The notes under the pieces were generated by a model. The model was not told the origin of the DNA. It saw only the letters and a list, made by a program, of their open reading frames with translations, and did no database searches. 25,644 nucleotides of DNA from JBDNIO01 sp041688215. Its GTDB lineage: Bacteria; Pseudomonadota; Gammaproteobacteria; Nevskiales; Salinisphaeraceae. The stretch spans positions 1 through 25,644 of the forward strand of contig JBDNIO010000087.1 in assembly GCA_041688215.1 (NCBI GenBank), in the 5' to 3' direction. Within the stretch, counting starts at the first letter, position 1. Every line of letters begins with the position of its first letter. The translations under genes were made by a program, and so were the position numbers. Below, in pieces: positions 6,171 through 14,676 of this stretch.

Positions 6171-7358
6171 TCAGGAATTCAGCCACACCGCGGGATCAAC
6201 CGCCTTGCGCCCGCGGCGAATTTCAAAATACACGCCACTGGTCTTGTGGCCGCCACTGTTGCCGGCAGCGGCAATGGTTTGCCCGGCACGCACCCATTGT
6301 CCCACTTCCACATAGGCCGCTTGTGTGTGGCCGTAAACGGTGAAGAAATCATTCCCGTGATCCAGCACAACGATGAGCCCATAGCGGTGCATATAGCCGA
6401 CATAAACCACGCGCCCGGCGGCCGCAGTAGTTACCGCGGTGCCTGCCTTCGCGCCGATCCACATGCCTTGCCAGCGCAGCGGACCGCCGGATTTCTGTTC
6501 TCCAAATGAAGCAATCACCCGCCCGGAAACCGGGGGCGATAATCTGCCTTTGCTCTGCACAAAAGGTTGCTCATCGGTTTGCACCGGAATATCCGCAAGC
6601 CGGCTGCGCACCGATTCCATAAGTTCGCGCAACTGGGCTTCGTCGGCTTTTAGTGTTTCCAGCTTGTTCTGGCCGCCTAACAGCGCCTTGTCGACCACCG
6701 ACAGCGCCTGTTCGCGTTCCCGCTGGGAATCCCGCAGGTCGGCTATAAGACGCGCCTGGCTCTGGCGCTGTGTTTCCAGGGCATCGCGCTCGCTGGCTAG
6801 CGCGGTGCGGGTGGTGCGCAGGGCATCCAGATCATCGCGCACGCTGGCAATCGCGGCGGTTTGCGTGCGGGCGTAATAGTCATGATATTTCAGCAGACGG
6901 CCCAGGGTGGCCGGGTTGTTCTGGGAAAAGAGCAGCCGCAGCTTGCCCTGCTGGCCGGTACGGTAGGCGGTGCGTATTTGCGTGGACAGATCACCGAGTT
7001 TGCTCTCCAGCGCCTGCTGCTGGTTGCTGCGCTGCTTGTCCAGGGTGGCGATTCTTTGTTTGTGGCTGGCAATTGCATTTTCGGATTTGTGCAACCGCGC
7101 GGCGTGGTCTGCAATCTGTTTTTCCGCTCCGGCAAGTGCCTGGCTCAAATCGCCGCGACGTCGCTGGTCGCGCTCGACTTTGGATTTAATGGTGCTGATG
7201 CGCGCCTGCACCTGTTTGAGCTGTTTTCGGGCTTGCGCGGCATCATCTTCCGCAGTCGCAGCGTTGCCAGACAACAACAGTAGGGCCATCAGTAGCGATA
7301 AAAAGGCCTCCGGAAAGCGCTTGGTGCCGGTAAAGTGCAATGCAGATAGCGTTAGCAT
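6171..7358 (-). CDS. envC: EnvC-like murein hydrolase activator (degenerate LytM domain)
   Basis: The 395-aa protein has a signal peptide (a KR patch, then a hydrophobic core to about residue 36) and a long charged coiled coil (about 37-255). A C-terminal LytM/M23 domain covers about 277-390. Zinc ligands of active M23 peptidases are missing: the first HxxxD position reads QGMWIG, and the final HxH region reads GVYFEIR. This matches EnvC and NlpD, which do not cleave murein themselves but activate amidases AmiA/AmiB at the septum. The length is close to E. coli EnvC (419 aa). It lies upstream of ctpA on the same strand. The far N-terminal start is not certain; an internal Met at 24 is inside the signal peptide. 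Confidence 0.87.
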   Translation of the reverse strand: MLTLSALHFTGTKRFPEAFLSLLMALLLLSGNAATAEDDAAQARKQLKQVQARISTIKSKVERDQRRRGDLSQALAGAEKQIADHAARLHKSENAIASHKQRIATLDKQRSNQQQALESKLGDLSTQIRTAYRTGQQGKLRLLFSQNNPATLGRLLKYHDYYARTQTAAIASVRDDLDALRTTRTALASERDALETQRQSQARLIADLRDSQREREQALSVVDKALLGGQNKLETLKADEAQLRELMESVRSRLADIPVQTDEQPFVQSKGRLSPPVSGRVIASFGEQKSGGPLRWQGMWIGAKAGTAVTTAAAGRVVYVGYMHRYGLIVVLDHGNDFFTVYGHTQAAYVEVGQWVRAGQTIAAAGNSGGHKTSGVYFEIRRGRKAVDPAVWLNS

Positions 7359-7420
7359 CCGCTTATTGTATGCCGAGAGCGCCAGCGCTGCGAAATGGCC
7401 TCTTGGTTGCGCCCTAATTA

Positions 7421-7429
7421 TGTAATAAT
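7421..7429 (+). promoter_or_regulatory. Candidate extended -10 promoter for the rhodanese-secB-gpsA run
   Basis: TGTAATAAT fits the extended -10 pattern (TGn plus a 5/6 match to TATAAT). A weak TTGGTT lies 15 bp upstream at 7403-7408. Transcription would start near 7436, about 60 bp before the rhodanese gene. Confidence 0.4.
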
Positions 7430-7497
7430 GCGCGCCCGCACAAGTGACGAAGCTGCGCCGTACTAGTGAATATTTTGGCGCAATAGCGTGAGAGGTT

Positions 7498-7923
7498 ATG
7501 GAAAGACTACCCGAATTTATTGCGAATCACCCGGTATTATGGATCGGCCTGGCTGTAGTTCTGGCTGCGCTGGCTGCAAGCGAGCTATGGCGTACATTCC
7601 GCGGCCCGCGTCCGGTGGCCGCGGGCGAGGCGGTCCGGTTAATCAATAGCCAGGACGCTGTGGTAGTAGACGTGCGCTCGGCCGCGGATTTCAAAAAAGG
7701 CCATATCCTGAACGCCATCAACCTGCCGCTGGCGGGTATCGAAACCCGGGCCAAGGAAGTGTCGAAAGATACCGACCGCACCATTGTCTGCTATTGCGCG
7801 ATAGGTAACGCCGGGCCGCAGGCCTGCGTGAAGCTGAAAAAGCTGGGCTACGCCAATGCCGTGGCACTTAAAGGTGGTATTAATGCCTGGCAGTCGGCAG
7901 GGTTGCCAGTGACCACCAAGTAG
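7498..7923 (+). CDS. Membrane-anchored rhodanese-domain protein (YibN-like)
   Basis: The 141-aa protein has one N-terminal transmembrane helix (about 12-30) and a rhodanese domain (about 40-138). Typical landmarks are VVVDVRSAADFKKGHI (55-70), NLPL and LKGGINAWQSAGLP. The active-site loop reads CYCAIGNAG, so Cys100 is the likely sulfur-accepting cysteine. Cys98 lies two residues before it, and a Gly replaces the usual Arg/Ser late in the loop. It precedes secB as E. coli yibN does, but with no grxC between. AGAGG lies just upstream of the ATG. Its role may be sulfane-sulfur transfer at the membrane; the substrate is unknown. Confidence 0.85.
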   Translation: MERLPEFIANHPVLWIGLAVVLAALAASELWRTFRGPRPVAAGEAVRLINSQDAVVVDVRSAADFKKGHILNAINLPLAGIETRAKEVSKDTDRTIVCYCAIGNAGPQACVKLKKLGYANAVALKGGINAWQSAGLPVTTK

Positions 7924-7975
7924 TGGGCTCTGACGCTTGAGTATCGGCCCGCAGTTGTACGAGGAAATGGCTTGA

Positions 7976-8479
7976 ATGAGCGACGATCAGGAAAAAACCG
8001 TCGGCGGCACGCCGCACAACACCGAAAACGGTGTCCAGGGTAAACAGGTTTTATTACAGAAAATCTACGTGCGCGATGCGTCGGTAGAAGTACCCGATGG
8101 CCCGATGATCTTCACCGGCGAGTGGAAACCGGATGTGGATGTTGATTTAAATACCCAGATAAATGAAGTGAGCGAACAAACCCATCAGGTTACGGTAACT
8201 ATTACGGTAACCGCCAAGCTGGGCGAAAAAACCGCCTATATTGTAGAGGTCCACTACGCCGGCGTATTTCGTGTTGCCGGCTTTGACGATCCCGCCGAGC
8301 TACGCCAAATCCTGGGTTCCTACTGCCCGACCATGCTGTTCCCCTACGTGCGCGAAGCGGTGGGCGACCTGATTCAGCGCGCCGGCTTTCCGCAGTTCCT
8401 TTTGCAGCCGGTAAATTTCGACGCGCTGTATCAGCAACATATGGCTAACGAAAATCCCCCGGCTGACGTGAAACATTAA
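7976..8479 (+). CDS. secB: Protein-export chaperone SecB
   Basis: The 167-aa protein carries the SecB core from about residue 24: LLQKIYVRDASVEVPDGP, the WKPDVDVDLNTQ strand, VTVTAKLGEKTAYIVEV, GSYCPTMLFPYVRE and PVNFDALY. SecB is a cytosolic tetramer that keeps pre-secretory proteins unfolded and delivers them to SecA. Compared with E. coli SecB (155 aa) it has about 12 additional residues, mainly in the polar N-terminal leader. GAGG lies 13 bp before the ATG at 7976, and the nearer ATG at 7967 runs into a stop after two codons. gpsA begins two bases after its stop. SecB is largely confined to Proteobacteria, which supports the taxonomic call. Confidence 0.95.
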   Translation: MSDDQEKTVGGTPHNTENGVQGKQVLLQKIYVRDASVEVPDGPMIFTGEWKPDVDVDLNTQINEVSEQTHQVTVTITVTAKLGEKTAYIVEVHYAGVFRVAGFDDPAELRQILGSYCPTMLFPYVREAVGDLIQRAGFPQFLLQPVNFDALYQQHMANENPPADVKH

Positions 8480-8481
8480 CC

Positions 8482-9489
8482 ATGGCTAAAGCGCGCAGCA
8501 TGGCGGCGGTTGGCGCGGGTTCCTGGGGCACCGCGCTCGCCATTCAGCTTGCCCGCACCGGCGTGGAAACCCGGCTCTGGGGGCGAGACCGTGAAGCCAT
8601 TCTGGAGATGCAGGAGGCAGGCGAAAACACGCCGTACCTGCCCGAATGCGCGTTTCCACCCTCACTGCATCCCGAACCGGAGCTGGAGGCCGCGTTATCC
8701 GGCGCAGATGATGTACTCGTGAGCGTGCCCAGTCACGCGCTACGCGAAACACTGGAACGCATATCGCCATTCCTCACGCCGCAACAACGCATAATCTGGG
8801 CCACCAAGGGTCTTGAGCCGGAATCGGCCAAATTGCCGCATCAGGTTGCGGCCGAAGTCCTGGGCGAAACGCGCCCGACCGCAGTGTTGTCCGGCCCCAG
8901 TTTCGCGGGCGAAGTGGGGCGTGGTCTGCCCACGGCGGTGACGATAGCATCCTCGGATGAGGCCTTCGCCGATGATATGGCGGCCGCGTTTCATGACGGC
9001 ATATTCCGCGTATACACGTCCGACGATGTGGTGGGCGTAGGCGTGGGCGGCGCGGTTAAAAACGTATTGGCCATCGCGGTCGGTATTTCTGATGGTCTCG
9101 GTTTCGGGGCGAATGCCCGGGCCTTGCTAATTACCCGCGGCTTGAGCGAGATGGTGCGCCTGGGCGAACCGTTTGGCGGAAAACGCGAAACCTTCATGGG
9201 CATGGCCGGTCTGGGTGACCTCTTGCTGACCTGCACGGATGACCAGTCGCGCAACCGGCGCATGGGCCTGGCGCTGGCTGCGGGCAAGGGCGTAGAGGCG
9301 GCCCAGCGCGAAATACGGCAGGTAGTCGAGGGTGTGCGTGTGGCGCGTGAGGTCAATCGCATCGCCGGCCAGCTTGGCGTTGAAATGCCAATCGCACATC
9401 AGGCTTACTGCGTATTGCATGAAGGCGCCACGCCGCAGGACGCCGTGCGTGTGCTCACGGGGCGCCCGTCTCGTGACGAAATCGATTAA
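8482..9489 (+). CDS. gpsA: Glycerol-3-phosphate dehydrogenase [NAD(P)+]
   Basis: The 335-aa protein begins with a Rossmann GAGSWG motif (11-16) and contains ATKGLE (107-112) and LSGPSFAGEV (136-145). The catalytic-lysine segment is GGAVKNVLAIAVGI (Lys193), and GMAGLGDLLLTCT is present. GpsA reduces dihydroxyacetone phosphate to sn-glycerol-3-phosphate for phospholipid synthesis. The order secB-gpsA is conserved in Gammaproteobacteria. The spacing to secB is two bases, so translation is probably coupled. An internal ATG at 8500 would still keep the nucleotide site intact, so the start could be six codons later. Confidence 0.96.
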   Translation: MAKARSMAAVGAGSWGTALAIQLARTGVETRLWGRDREAILEMQEAGENTPYLPECAFPPSLHPEPELEAALSGADDVLVSVPSHALRETLERISPFLTPQQRIIWATKGLEPESAKLPHQVAAEVLGETRPTAVLSGPSFAGEVGRGLPTAVTIASSDEAFADDMAAAFHDGIFRVYTSDDVVGVGVGGAVKNVLAIAVGISDGLGFGANARALLITRGLSEMVRLGEPFGGKRETFMGMAGLGDLLLTCTDDQSRNRRMGLALAAGKGVEAAQREIRQVVEGVRVAREVNRIAGQLGVEMPIAHQAYCVLHEGATPQDAVRVLTGRPSRDEID

Positions 9490-9508
9490 ATCATATACCG
9501 GAAGTGCC

Positions 9509-10126
9509 TTGGCAAATTTAATTACGTTTAGCCGCTTTATCCTGCTGCTGGCGCTGTTATGCATTGTTTACTGGGGCGGCCCGTGGCTGCAGCTGGTGAA
9601 TGCACCGTTAATGATTTTTATCATCAGCACCGATGCGCTGGACGGGTACGTGGCGCGCAAACGCGGCGAAGAAAGCGTGTTTGGCGCCACCTTCGATATT
9701 GCGGTGGACCGCATTGTGGAAAATGTTATGTGGGTAGTGCTCGCACATCTGGGTTTTATCGGTGTCTGGGTGCCGTTGCTGTTTATCTGCCGTGGGAATC
9801 TGGTAGACGCGATTCGCAGCAAGGGCGCAGCGCAGGGTACCGCCGCTTTTGACATGATGCGCTCGCCGATTGCGCGTTTCATCGTCGCCGGGCGCTTCAT
9901 GCGTGGTTTTTACGCCGTGGTTAAGGCTGCAACGTTTGCGTGGATACTGCTGTGGCAGCCGTTCCCGACCCTGGCACCCGAGTTCTGGGCCGCGTGGTCT
10001 AATGCGATTACGGGAATGAGTTTTGCGCTAGTTATCCTGTCCGCCGCGCTATGCATAATTCGCGGTTTGCCGGTGGTACTGGAGTTTGTGTTTGAGAACG
10101 GGCTCTCATCAGACACTGCGCAATGA
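9509..10126 (+). CDS. CDP-alcohol phosphatidyltransferase family membrane enzyme
   Basis: From the TTG at 9509 the product is 205 aa and starts ANLITFSRF, as typical PgsA-like proteins do. The family signature D-G-x2-A-R-x8-G-x3-D-x3-D is complete at Asp45, Gly46, Ala49, Arg50, Gly59, Asp63 and Asp67, with a further Asp42. Several hydrophobic segments follow. Such enzymes move a phosphatidyl group from CDP-diacylglycerol to an alcohol; the acceptor cannot be told from sequence. GGAAG lies four bases before the TTG. A GTG at 9473, overlapping gpsA by 17 bp, is an alternative start adding 12 residues. It lies between gpsA and a HAD phosphatase, with an ATGA overlap to the latter, which suggests a phospholipid headgroup role. 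Confidence 0.8.
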   Translation: MANLITFSRFILLLALLCIVYWGGPWLQLVNAPLMIFIISTDALDGYVARKRGEESVFGATFDIAVDRIVENVMWVVLAHLGFIGVWVPLLFICRGNLVDAIRSKGAAQGTAAFDMMRSPIARFIVAGRFMRGFYAVVKAATFAWILLWQPFPTLAPEFWAAWSNAITGMSFALVILSAALCIIRGLPVVLEFVFENGLSSDTAQ

Positions 10127-10767
10127 GCCGGCTTGTAATATTTGATATCGACGGCACGCTGGTTCCGGGTTCCAGCTCGGAAGTCAGATTTGCCCGTTAT
10201 TTGTGCCGCAATCGACGCCTGGGCCTGCGGCAGATTTTGGCGTTTTTATGGTTTGTGTTGCGGTATTTTCCGCGCCATCCGCGTAACGTCATGCAGAAGA
10301 ACAAAGCTTATTTATCAGGCTTGGAAGTTACGGCGGTGGCTGAACTGGCACGCGACTTCGTTGCAAGCGAGTTGCTGGATAAATTACACCCACCCACTTT
10401 GCTGAGGCTGCGCGCGCATCAGGCCCAGGACGATTGGGTTGTATTGCTCAGTGGCACGCCGCAATTCATTGCGCAGGCACTGGCGAATGCGCTCGATGCC
10501 AAAGCCAGCGTGGGCGCAGTATGCGATGCCAGGCATGGCCGCTTCACTGCGCGCCCCCCGCACAGTCACCCCTACGGAAAAAGCAAGCTTGATGCGGTAC
10601 GGGAATTAGCGGCACAGACTGGTTTGCCGCTTGCAAACGCCATAGCCTATGGCGATTCCATTCACGATGCCTGGCTGTTGCGCGCCGTTGGCGAGGGGAT
10701 AGCCGTTATGCCGGATCGTGAATTGCGCGCGGCCGCCGCCGGCGAGGGCTGGGAAACATACGGGTAG
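10123..10767 (+). CDS. HAD-family phosphatase (SerB/PgpC-like, subfamily IB)
   Basis: The 214-aa protein has all HAD motifs: DIDGT (8-12) with nucleophile Asp8 and acid/base Asp10, LLSGT (108-112), Lys153/Lys155 in YGKSK, and GDSIHD (177-182). A helical cap sits between motifs I and II, as in class IB (phosphoserine phosphatase-like) enzymes. Its ATG overlaps the TGA of the phosphatidyltransferase. The phosphatidylglycerophosphatase PgpC of E. coli belongs to the same HAD group, so dephosphorylation of a phospholipid intermediate is one attractive inference. Soluble phosphomonoesters cannot be excluded. Confidence 0.82.
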   Translation: MSRLVIFDIDGTLVPGSSSEVRFARYLCRNRRLGLRQILAFLWFVLRYFPRHPRNVMQKNKAYLSGLEVTAVAELARDFVASELLDKLHPPTLLRLRAHQAQDDWVVLLSGTPQFIAQALANALDAKASVGAVCDARHGRFTARPPHSHPYGKSKLDAVRELAAQTGLPLANAIAYGDSIHDAWLLRAVGEGIAVMPDRELRAAAAGEGWETYG

Positions 10768-10848
10768 CCTTTGCCGGACAGGCAATCAAGTTTGTCCCGT
10801 TTAACGTTCGGCAAGCGGTAGGCCTGCCCGGCAGATTCAGGATGCCGT

Positions 10849-11922
10849 TCAGGATGCCTGGGCGGTAGCCAGTTCCCTGCGTTCGCCCACTGCTTTCGCT
10901 AGTTGCTTCAGCAGCGGCAAGGTGTCTTCCCATCCGAGACAGCCATCGGTAATACTTTGGCCATATTCCAGCGGTTTGCCGGGTTCGAGTGCCTGGCTGC
11001 CTTCTTTCAGGTGCGATTCGATCATGACGCCGAAAATGGCCTGCGAGCCGGCAGCGATTTGCCCGCCGACGTCGTCACCCACTTCAATCTGCTTGCGCGG
11101 TTGCTTGCGGCTGTTGGCGTGCGAGAAGTCGATCATCAACTGGCCGGGCAGTTTGGCCTGTTCCAGTAAGGCAACGGCGGCGCCAACGGTATCGGCGTCG
11201 TAATTGGGGCCGTTGCTGCCGCCGCGCAGGATAATGTGGGTGTCCTCATTACCTGCCGTGGTGAAAATAGCCGAATGTCCGGCTTTGGTCAGTGATAAAA
11301 AGTGATGTGGGTGATGCACAGCGCCCACGGCGTCTACCGCGATTTTTATGGAACCGCCGGTACCGTTCTTGAAGCCCACGGGGCAGGAAAGGCCGGAGGA
11401 AAGCTCGCGATGGCCCTGGCTTTCGGTAGTGCGCGCGCCGATGGCGCCCCAGCTTACAAGATCGGCCAGATATTGCGGCGAGATCAGGTCCAGGAACTCC
11501 ACGCCGGCGGGAATACCTTTTTCATTCAGCTTGGAAAGCAGTTCGCGCGCCAGCCGGATGCCCTTGTTTATGTGGAAGGAATCATCCATATCCGGGTCGT
11601 TGATCAAGCCCTTCCAGCCGACCGTGGTACGCGGTTTTTCAAAGTACACGCGCATTACAATCAGCAGGTGTTCGCCCAGTTCTTCGCGCGCCTTTACAAG
11701 ATGTTCGGCGTATTCCAGCGCGGCGTCGATGTCGTGGATGGAGCAGGGCCCGACCACCACCAGCAGGCGGTCGTCGCGGCCGTGCAGGATGTCCTGAATC
11801 GCCTTGCGGGTGTCGTGCACAGTGGTGGCGATGGCGTCGGTCACCGGGAATTCGCTGATGAGCGCGTCCGGCGAAATTAATTCCTGAATGCCGCTAATGC
11901 GTAGGTTGTCTGTTTCGTACAT
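10849..11922 (-). CDS. 3-deoxy-7-phosphoheptulonate (DAHP) synthase, class I
   Basis: The 357-aa protein matches AroG/AroF/AroH of E. coli along its full length. Landmarks are VVVGPCSIHD (55-64), MRVYFEKPRTTVGWKG, the GAIGARTTESQ segment, SGLSCPVGFKNGT, HIILRGG and DFSHANS. It condenses phosphoenolpyruvate with erythrose-4-phosphate, the first step of the shikimate pathway. The isozyme, and so its feedback inhibitor (Phe, Tyr or Trp), cannot be decided here. The gene stands alone on the minus strand, convergent with the HAD gene. A 12-bp tandem duplication covers its stop codon and repeats it in frame. Confidence 0.94.
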   Translation of the reverse strand: MYETDNLRISGIQELISPDALISEFPVTDAIATTVHDTRKAIQDILHGRDDRLLVVVGPCSIHDIDAALEYAEHLVKAREELGEHLLIVMRVYFEKPRTTVGWKGLINDPDMDDSFHINKGIRLARELLSKLNEKGIPAGVEFLDLISPQYLADLVSWGAIGARTTESQGHRELSSGLSCPVGFKNGTGGSIKIAVDAVGAVHHPHHFLSLTKAGHSAIFTTAGNEDTHIILRGGSNGPNYDADTVGAAVALLEQAKLPGQLMIDFSHANSRKQPRKQIEVGDDVGGQIAAGSQAIFGVMIESHLKEGSQALEPGKPLEYGQSITDGCLGWEDTLPLLKQLAKAVGERRELATAQAS

Positions 11923-12082
11923 GGGTTATTGTTTGCCTGGCCGGATATCGATCGGGCCGGATGATGATCGGGCGGGGAAGTTAAAGCGAGAATCTTAACA
12001 GATAGCGCTAGCGTACCGGCGTATCCGGCAATGAAAAAGCACCATTTCCGGTCTTTTGGGGTGAATCTTTAAGGAGAACTGC

Positions 12083-14233
12083 GTGAGCAAGTCCAGAATT
12101 TTATTGGTTGGTATCGTGGCGGCGTTGATTGCGGCCTATTTTATTGTCCAGCCGGGGCATTACCTTGGCGGGGCTTGCGAACAGGGCTTATTCGGCCTGG
12201 ATTGTTTCAAGGCGCAACGTGAAAATCTGGACGCCTTCTACCAGGCGAATCCGGTAGGTTTGGTACTGGGATTTTTCGTTATATATGTGCTGGTGACTGC
12301 GCTCTCAATACCCGGTGCGGCGGTGATGACGCTGGCCGCAGGCGCGATATTTGGCCTGTTTGTTGGCACGGTGCTGGTGTCGTTTGCTTCTTCTATAGGC
12401 GCAACGCTGGCTTTTCTGGCCGCGCGTTTCGTGCTGCGAGATTCCATCCAGAAAAAATTTGGCCGGCGGCTAAAAGCCATTAACGAAGGCGTGGAAAAAG
12501 ACGGCGCATTTTACCTGTTCGCGATGCGCCTGGTGCCGGCATTTCCGTTTTTCGTCATCAACCTGGTCATGGGCTTAACCCCGATCAAAACCATCACATT
12601 TTACGTCGTCAGCCAGATTGGCATGTTCGCCGGCACCCTTGTTTATGTAAATGCGGGTACGCAGATTGCGCAAATTGATTCGCTCGGCGGTATTCTGTCG
12701 CCAGGGTTGATCGGGTCTTTCGTACTGCTCGGCTTATTCCCGCTGATTGCCAAAAAGGTACTGGATGTGTTCAAAGCGCGCAAAGCTCTGAAAGGCTATT
12801 CCAAGCCGAAATCGTTCGACCGCAACCTGATTGTGATTGGCGCGGGCTCGGGCGGCCTGGTTGCCGCGTATATCGCCGCTGCAGTAAAAGCCAAAGTCAC
12901 CTTGATTGAAAAAAACAAGATGGGTGGCGACTGCCTGAACACCGGCTGCGTGCCCTCGAAAGCCTTGCTGCGCACCGCCAAGCTTAAACACCAGATCGAA
13001 CGTGCGGAGGAATTTGGCATTCATACCGCGAGCTCGGAGTTAAAATTTAGCGATGTGATGGACCGCGTGCATCGTGTTATCAAAAAGATCGAACCGCACG
13101 ACTCGATGGAACGTTTTGAAAGCCTGGGCGTGGAATGCATGCAGGGTGAGGCGCGGCTGGTTGACCCCTGGACGGTTGAAGTCGGCGGCAAGCGCCTGAC
13201 TGCGCGAGCCATCGTACTGGCTACAGGCGCTGAGCCGCTGGTGCCGCCGATCAAGGGCCTGAAGGATGTTGCTTATCTGACGTCCGACAATCTCTGGGAA
13301 TTACGCGAACTGCCCGAACGTCTGGTAGTACTCGGCGGTGGACCCATCGGTTGCGAGATGACGCAAGCCTTAAACCGGCTTGGCTCGAAGGTCATCCAGG
13401 TTGAAATGGCGGACCGCTTAATGGGCCCGGAAGACCCGGATATCGCCGCCATCCTACAAAAGCGCCTGGTAGACGAGGGCGTGGACGTACGCTGCGGCCA
13501 CAAGGCCGTGCGCGTGGACGCGACGCGCAAAGTATTGATTTGTGAGAAAGGTGACGAGGAAGTTGAAATCGAATTCGACCGCCTGCTGGTGGCCCTCGGA
13601 CGCGCCGCTCGCCTGAAAGGCTTTGGCCTGGAAGACCTCGGCATTGAAACCGATCGCACGATTCAGGTGAACGAATTTCTGCAAACCAGCATCCCCACGA
13701 TCTACGCCTGCGGTGATGCGGTGGCGCCTTACCAGTTCACCCATTCCGCCGCGCACGAGGCCTGGTTTACGGCGGTGAACGGCCTGTTCGGTACCTTCAA
13801 GAAGTTCAAGGTGGATTATTCGATTATACCCTGGGCCACATTTACCGACCCCGAAGTGGCACACGTAGGACTGGGCGAGCAGCGGGCAAAAAAAGACGAT
13901 ATCGAATACGAAGTTACCACCTACGATATCGGAGAACTCGACCGCGCCATCGCCGAGGAAGAAGACCACGGCGTGGTGAAAGTGCTCACCGTTCCCGGCA
14001 AGGACAAGATTCTGGGCGTAACCATTGTCGGTGACCACGCGGGCGAACTGATCGCCGAATACGTGATGGCCATGAAACACGGCATCGGCCTGAACAAAAT
14101 CCTCGCCACCATCCACATCTACCCGACCATGGCTGAAGCTAACAAATACGTGGCCGGTGAATGGAAACGTGCGCATGCACCCGAGTTTGCCTTGCGCATG
14201 CTGGAAAAACTGCACGCCTGGCGGCGTGGTTAA
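12083..14233 (+). CDS. VTT-domain membrane protein fused to FAD/NAD(P) pyridine nucleotide-disulfide oxidoreductase
   Basis: The 716-aa product starts at GTG with AAGGAG six bases upstream. Residues 1-235 are a membrane module of the TVP38/TMEM64 (VTT/DedA-like) type: an N-terminal helix (5-22), hydrophobic segments to about 225, a G-x-x-x-G-rich re-entrant region near 84-110 and FAMRLVPAFPFFVIN (146-160). Residues 247-690 are a complete class I flavoprotein disulfide reductase: FAD motif GAGSGG (253-258), redox CLNTGC (Cys284/Cys289), NAD(P)-binding GGGPIG (418-423), ACGDA (542-546) and a dimerisation domain with IHIYPTMAEA. It resembles mercuric reductase and lipoamide dehydrogenase, without an extra metal-binding Cys pair at the C-terminus. 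The substrate is unknown; membrane thiol or quinone redox is likely. A DoxX-like gene follows 12 bp later. Confidence 0.9.
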   Translation: MSKSRILLVGIVAALIAAYFIVQPGHYLGGACEQGLFGLDCFKAQRENLDAFYQANPVGLVLGFFVIYVLVTALSIPGAAVMTLAAGAIFGLFVGTVLVSFASSIGATLAFLAARFVLRDSIQKKFGRRLKAINEGVEKDGAFYLFAMRLVPAFPFFVINLVMGLTPIKTITFYVVSQIGMFAGTLVYVNAGTQIAQIDSLGGILSPGLIGSFVLLGLFPLIAKKVLDVFKARKALKGYSKPKSFDRNLIVIGAGSGGLVAAYIAAAVKAKVTLIEKNKMGGDCLNTGCVPSKALLRTAKLKHQIERAEEFGIHTASSELKFSDVMDRVHRVIKKIEPHDSMERFESLGVECMQGEARLVDPWTVEVGGKRLTARAIVLATGAEPLVPPIKGLKDVAYLTSDNLWELRELPERLVVLGGGPIGCEMTQALNRLGSKVIQVEMADRLMGPEDPDIAAILQKRLVDEGVDVRCGHKAVRVDATRKVLICEKGDEEVEIEFDRLLVALGRAARLKGFGLEDLGIETDRTIQVNEFLQTSIPTIYACGDAVAPYQFTHSAAHEAWFTAVNGLFGTFKKFKVDYSIIPWATFTDPEVAHVGLGEQRAKKDDIEYEVTTYDIGELDRAIAEEEDHGVVKVLTVPGKDKILGVTIVGDHAGELIAEYVMAMKHGIGLNKILATIHIYPTMAEANKYVAGEWKRAHAPEFALRMLEKLHAWRRG

Positions 14234-14245
14234 AAGGAGAAGGAA

Positions 14246-14641
14246 ATGAACGACTCAAAACTGCAATACGGCCTGCTGTTCATGCGCCTCACCATCTTCT
14301 TGGTGCTGTTGGTATGGACGCTGGATAAATTCATCAACCCCGAACACGCAACCGCGGTTTACGAAAAATTCTATTTTCTCGGCGTTGGCCACGGTGCCAT
14401 CTATGCACTCGGCGCAATTGAAATACTGATTCTACTGGCGTTTGTGGCCGGTGCGTTCAAGACCTGGACCTACGGGCTGGTCATGGTTTTTCATGGCGTA
14501 TCAGCTATCTCATCCTGGCAGCGTTATCTGGATCCCTACACCGATTTCAACCTGCTGTTCTTCGCAGCCCTGCCCATGCTGGCGGCCTGCGTAACGTTGT
14601 TTATGCTGCGTGAACAGGACAAGCTGATGTCCCTGCATTAG
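14246..14641 (+). CDS. DoxX/DoxD-like integral membrane protein
   Basis: This 131-aa protein has four predicted membrane segments (about 10-26, 49-68, 73-92 and 98-118). The order and short length, and motifs such as RLTIFLVLLVWTLDKF and YALGAIEILILLAF, resemble DoxX/SURF4-type proteins. A strong AAAGGAGAAGGA ribosome site precedes the ATG. It lies 12 bp after the flavoprotein fusion, so the two are probably co-expressed. DoxX proteins are known in some bacteria as membrane partners of redox or sulfurtransferase enzymes. That role here is only inferred. Confidence 0.7.
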   Translation: MNDSKLQYGLLFMRLTIFLVLLVWTLDKFINPEHATAVYEKFYFLGVGHGAIYALGAIEILILLAFVAGAFKTWTYGLVMVFHGVSAISSWQRYLDPYTDFNLLFFAALPMLAACVTLFMLREQDKLMSLH

Positions 14642-14676
14642 CCCGGCATGAGCGTGTGGCGGGGTAAACTCCCGAC

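Noticed and set aside
10768..10848. A terminator between the convergent HAD and DAHP synthase genes
   Set aside because: Only a weak 5-bp TTGCC/GGCAA stem is present with no T-tract, so nothing was annotated.
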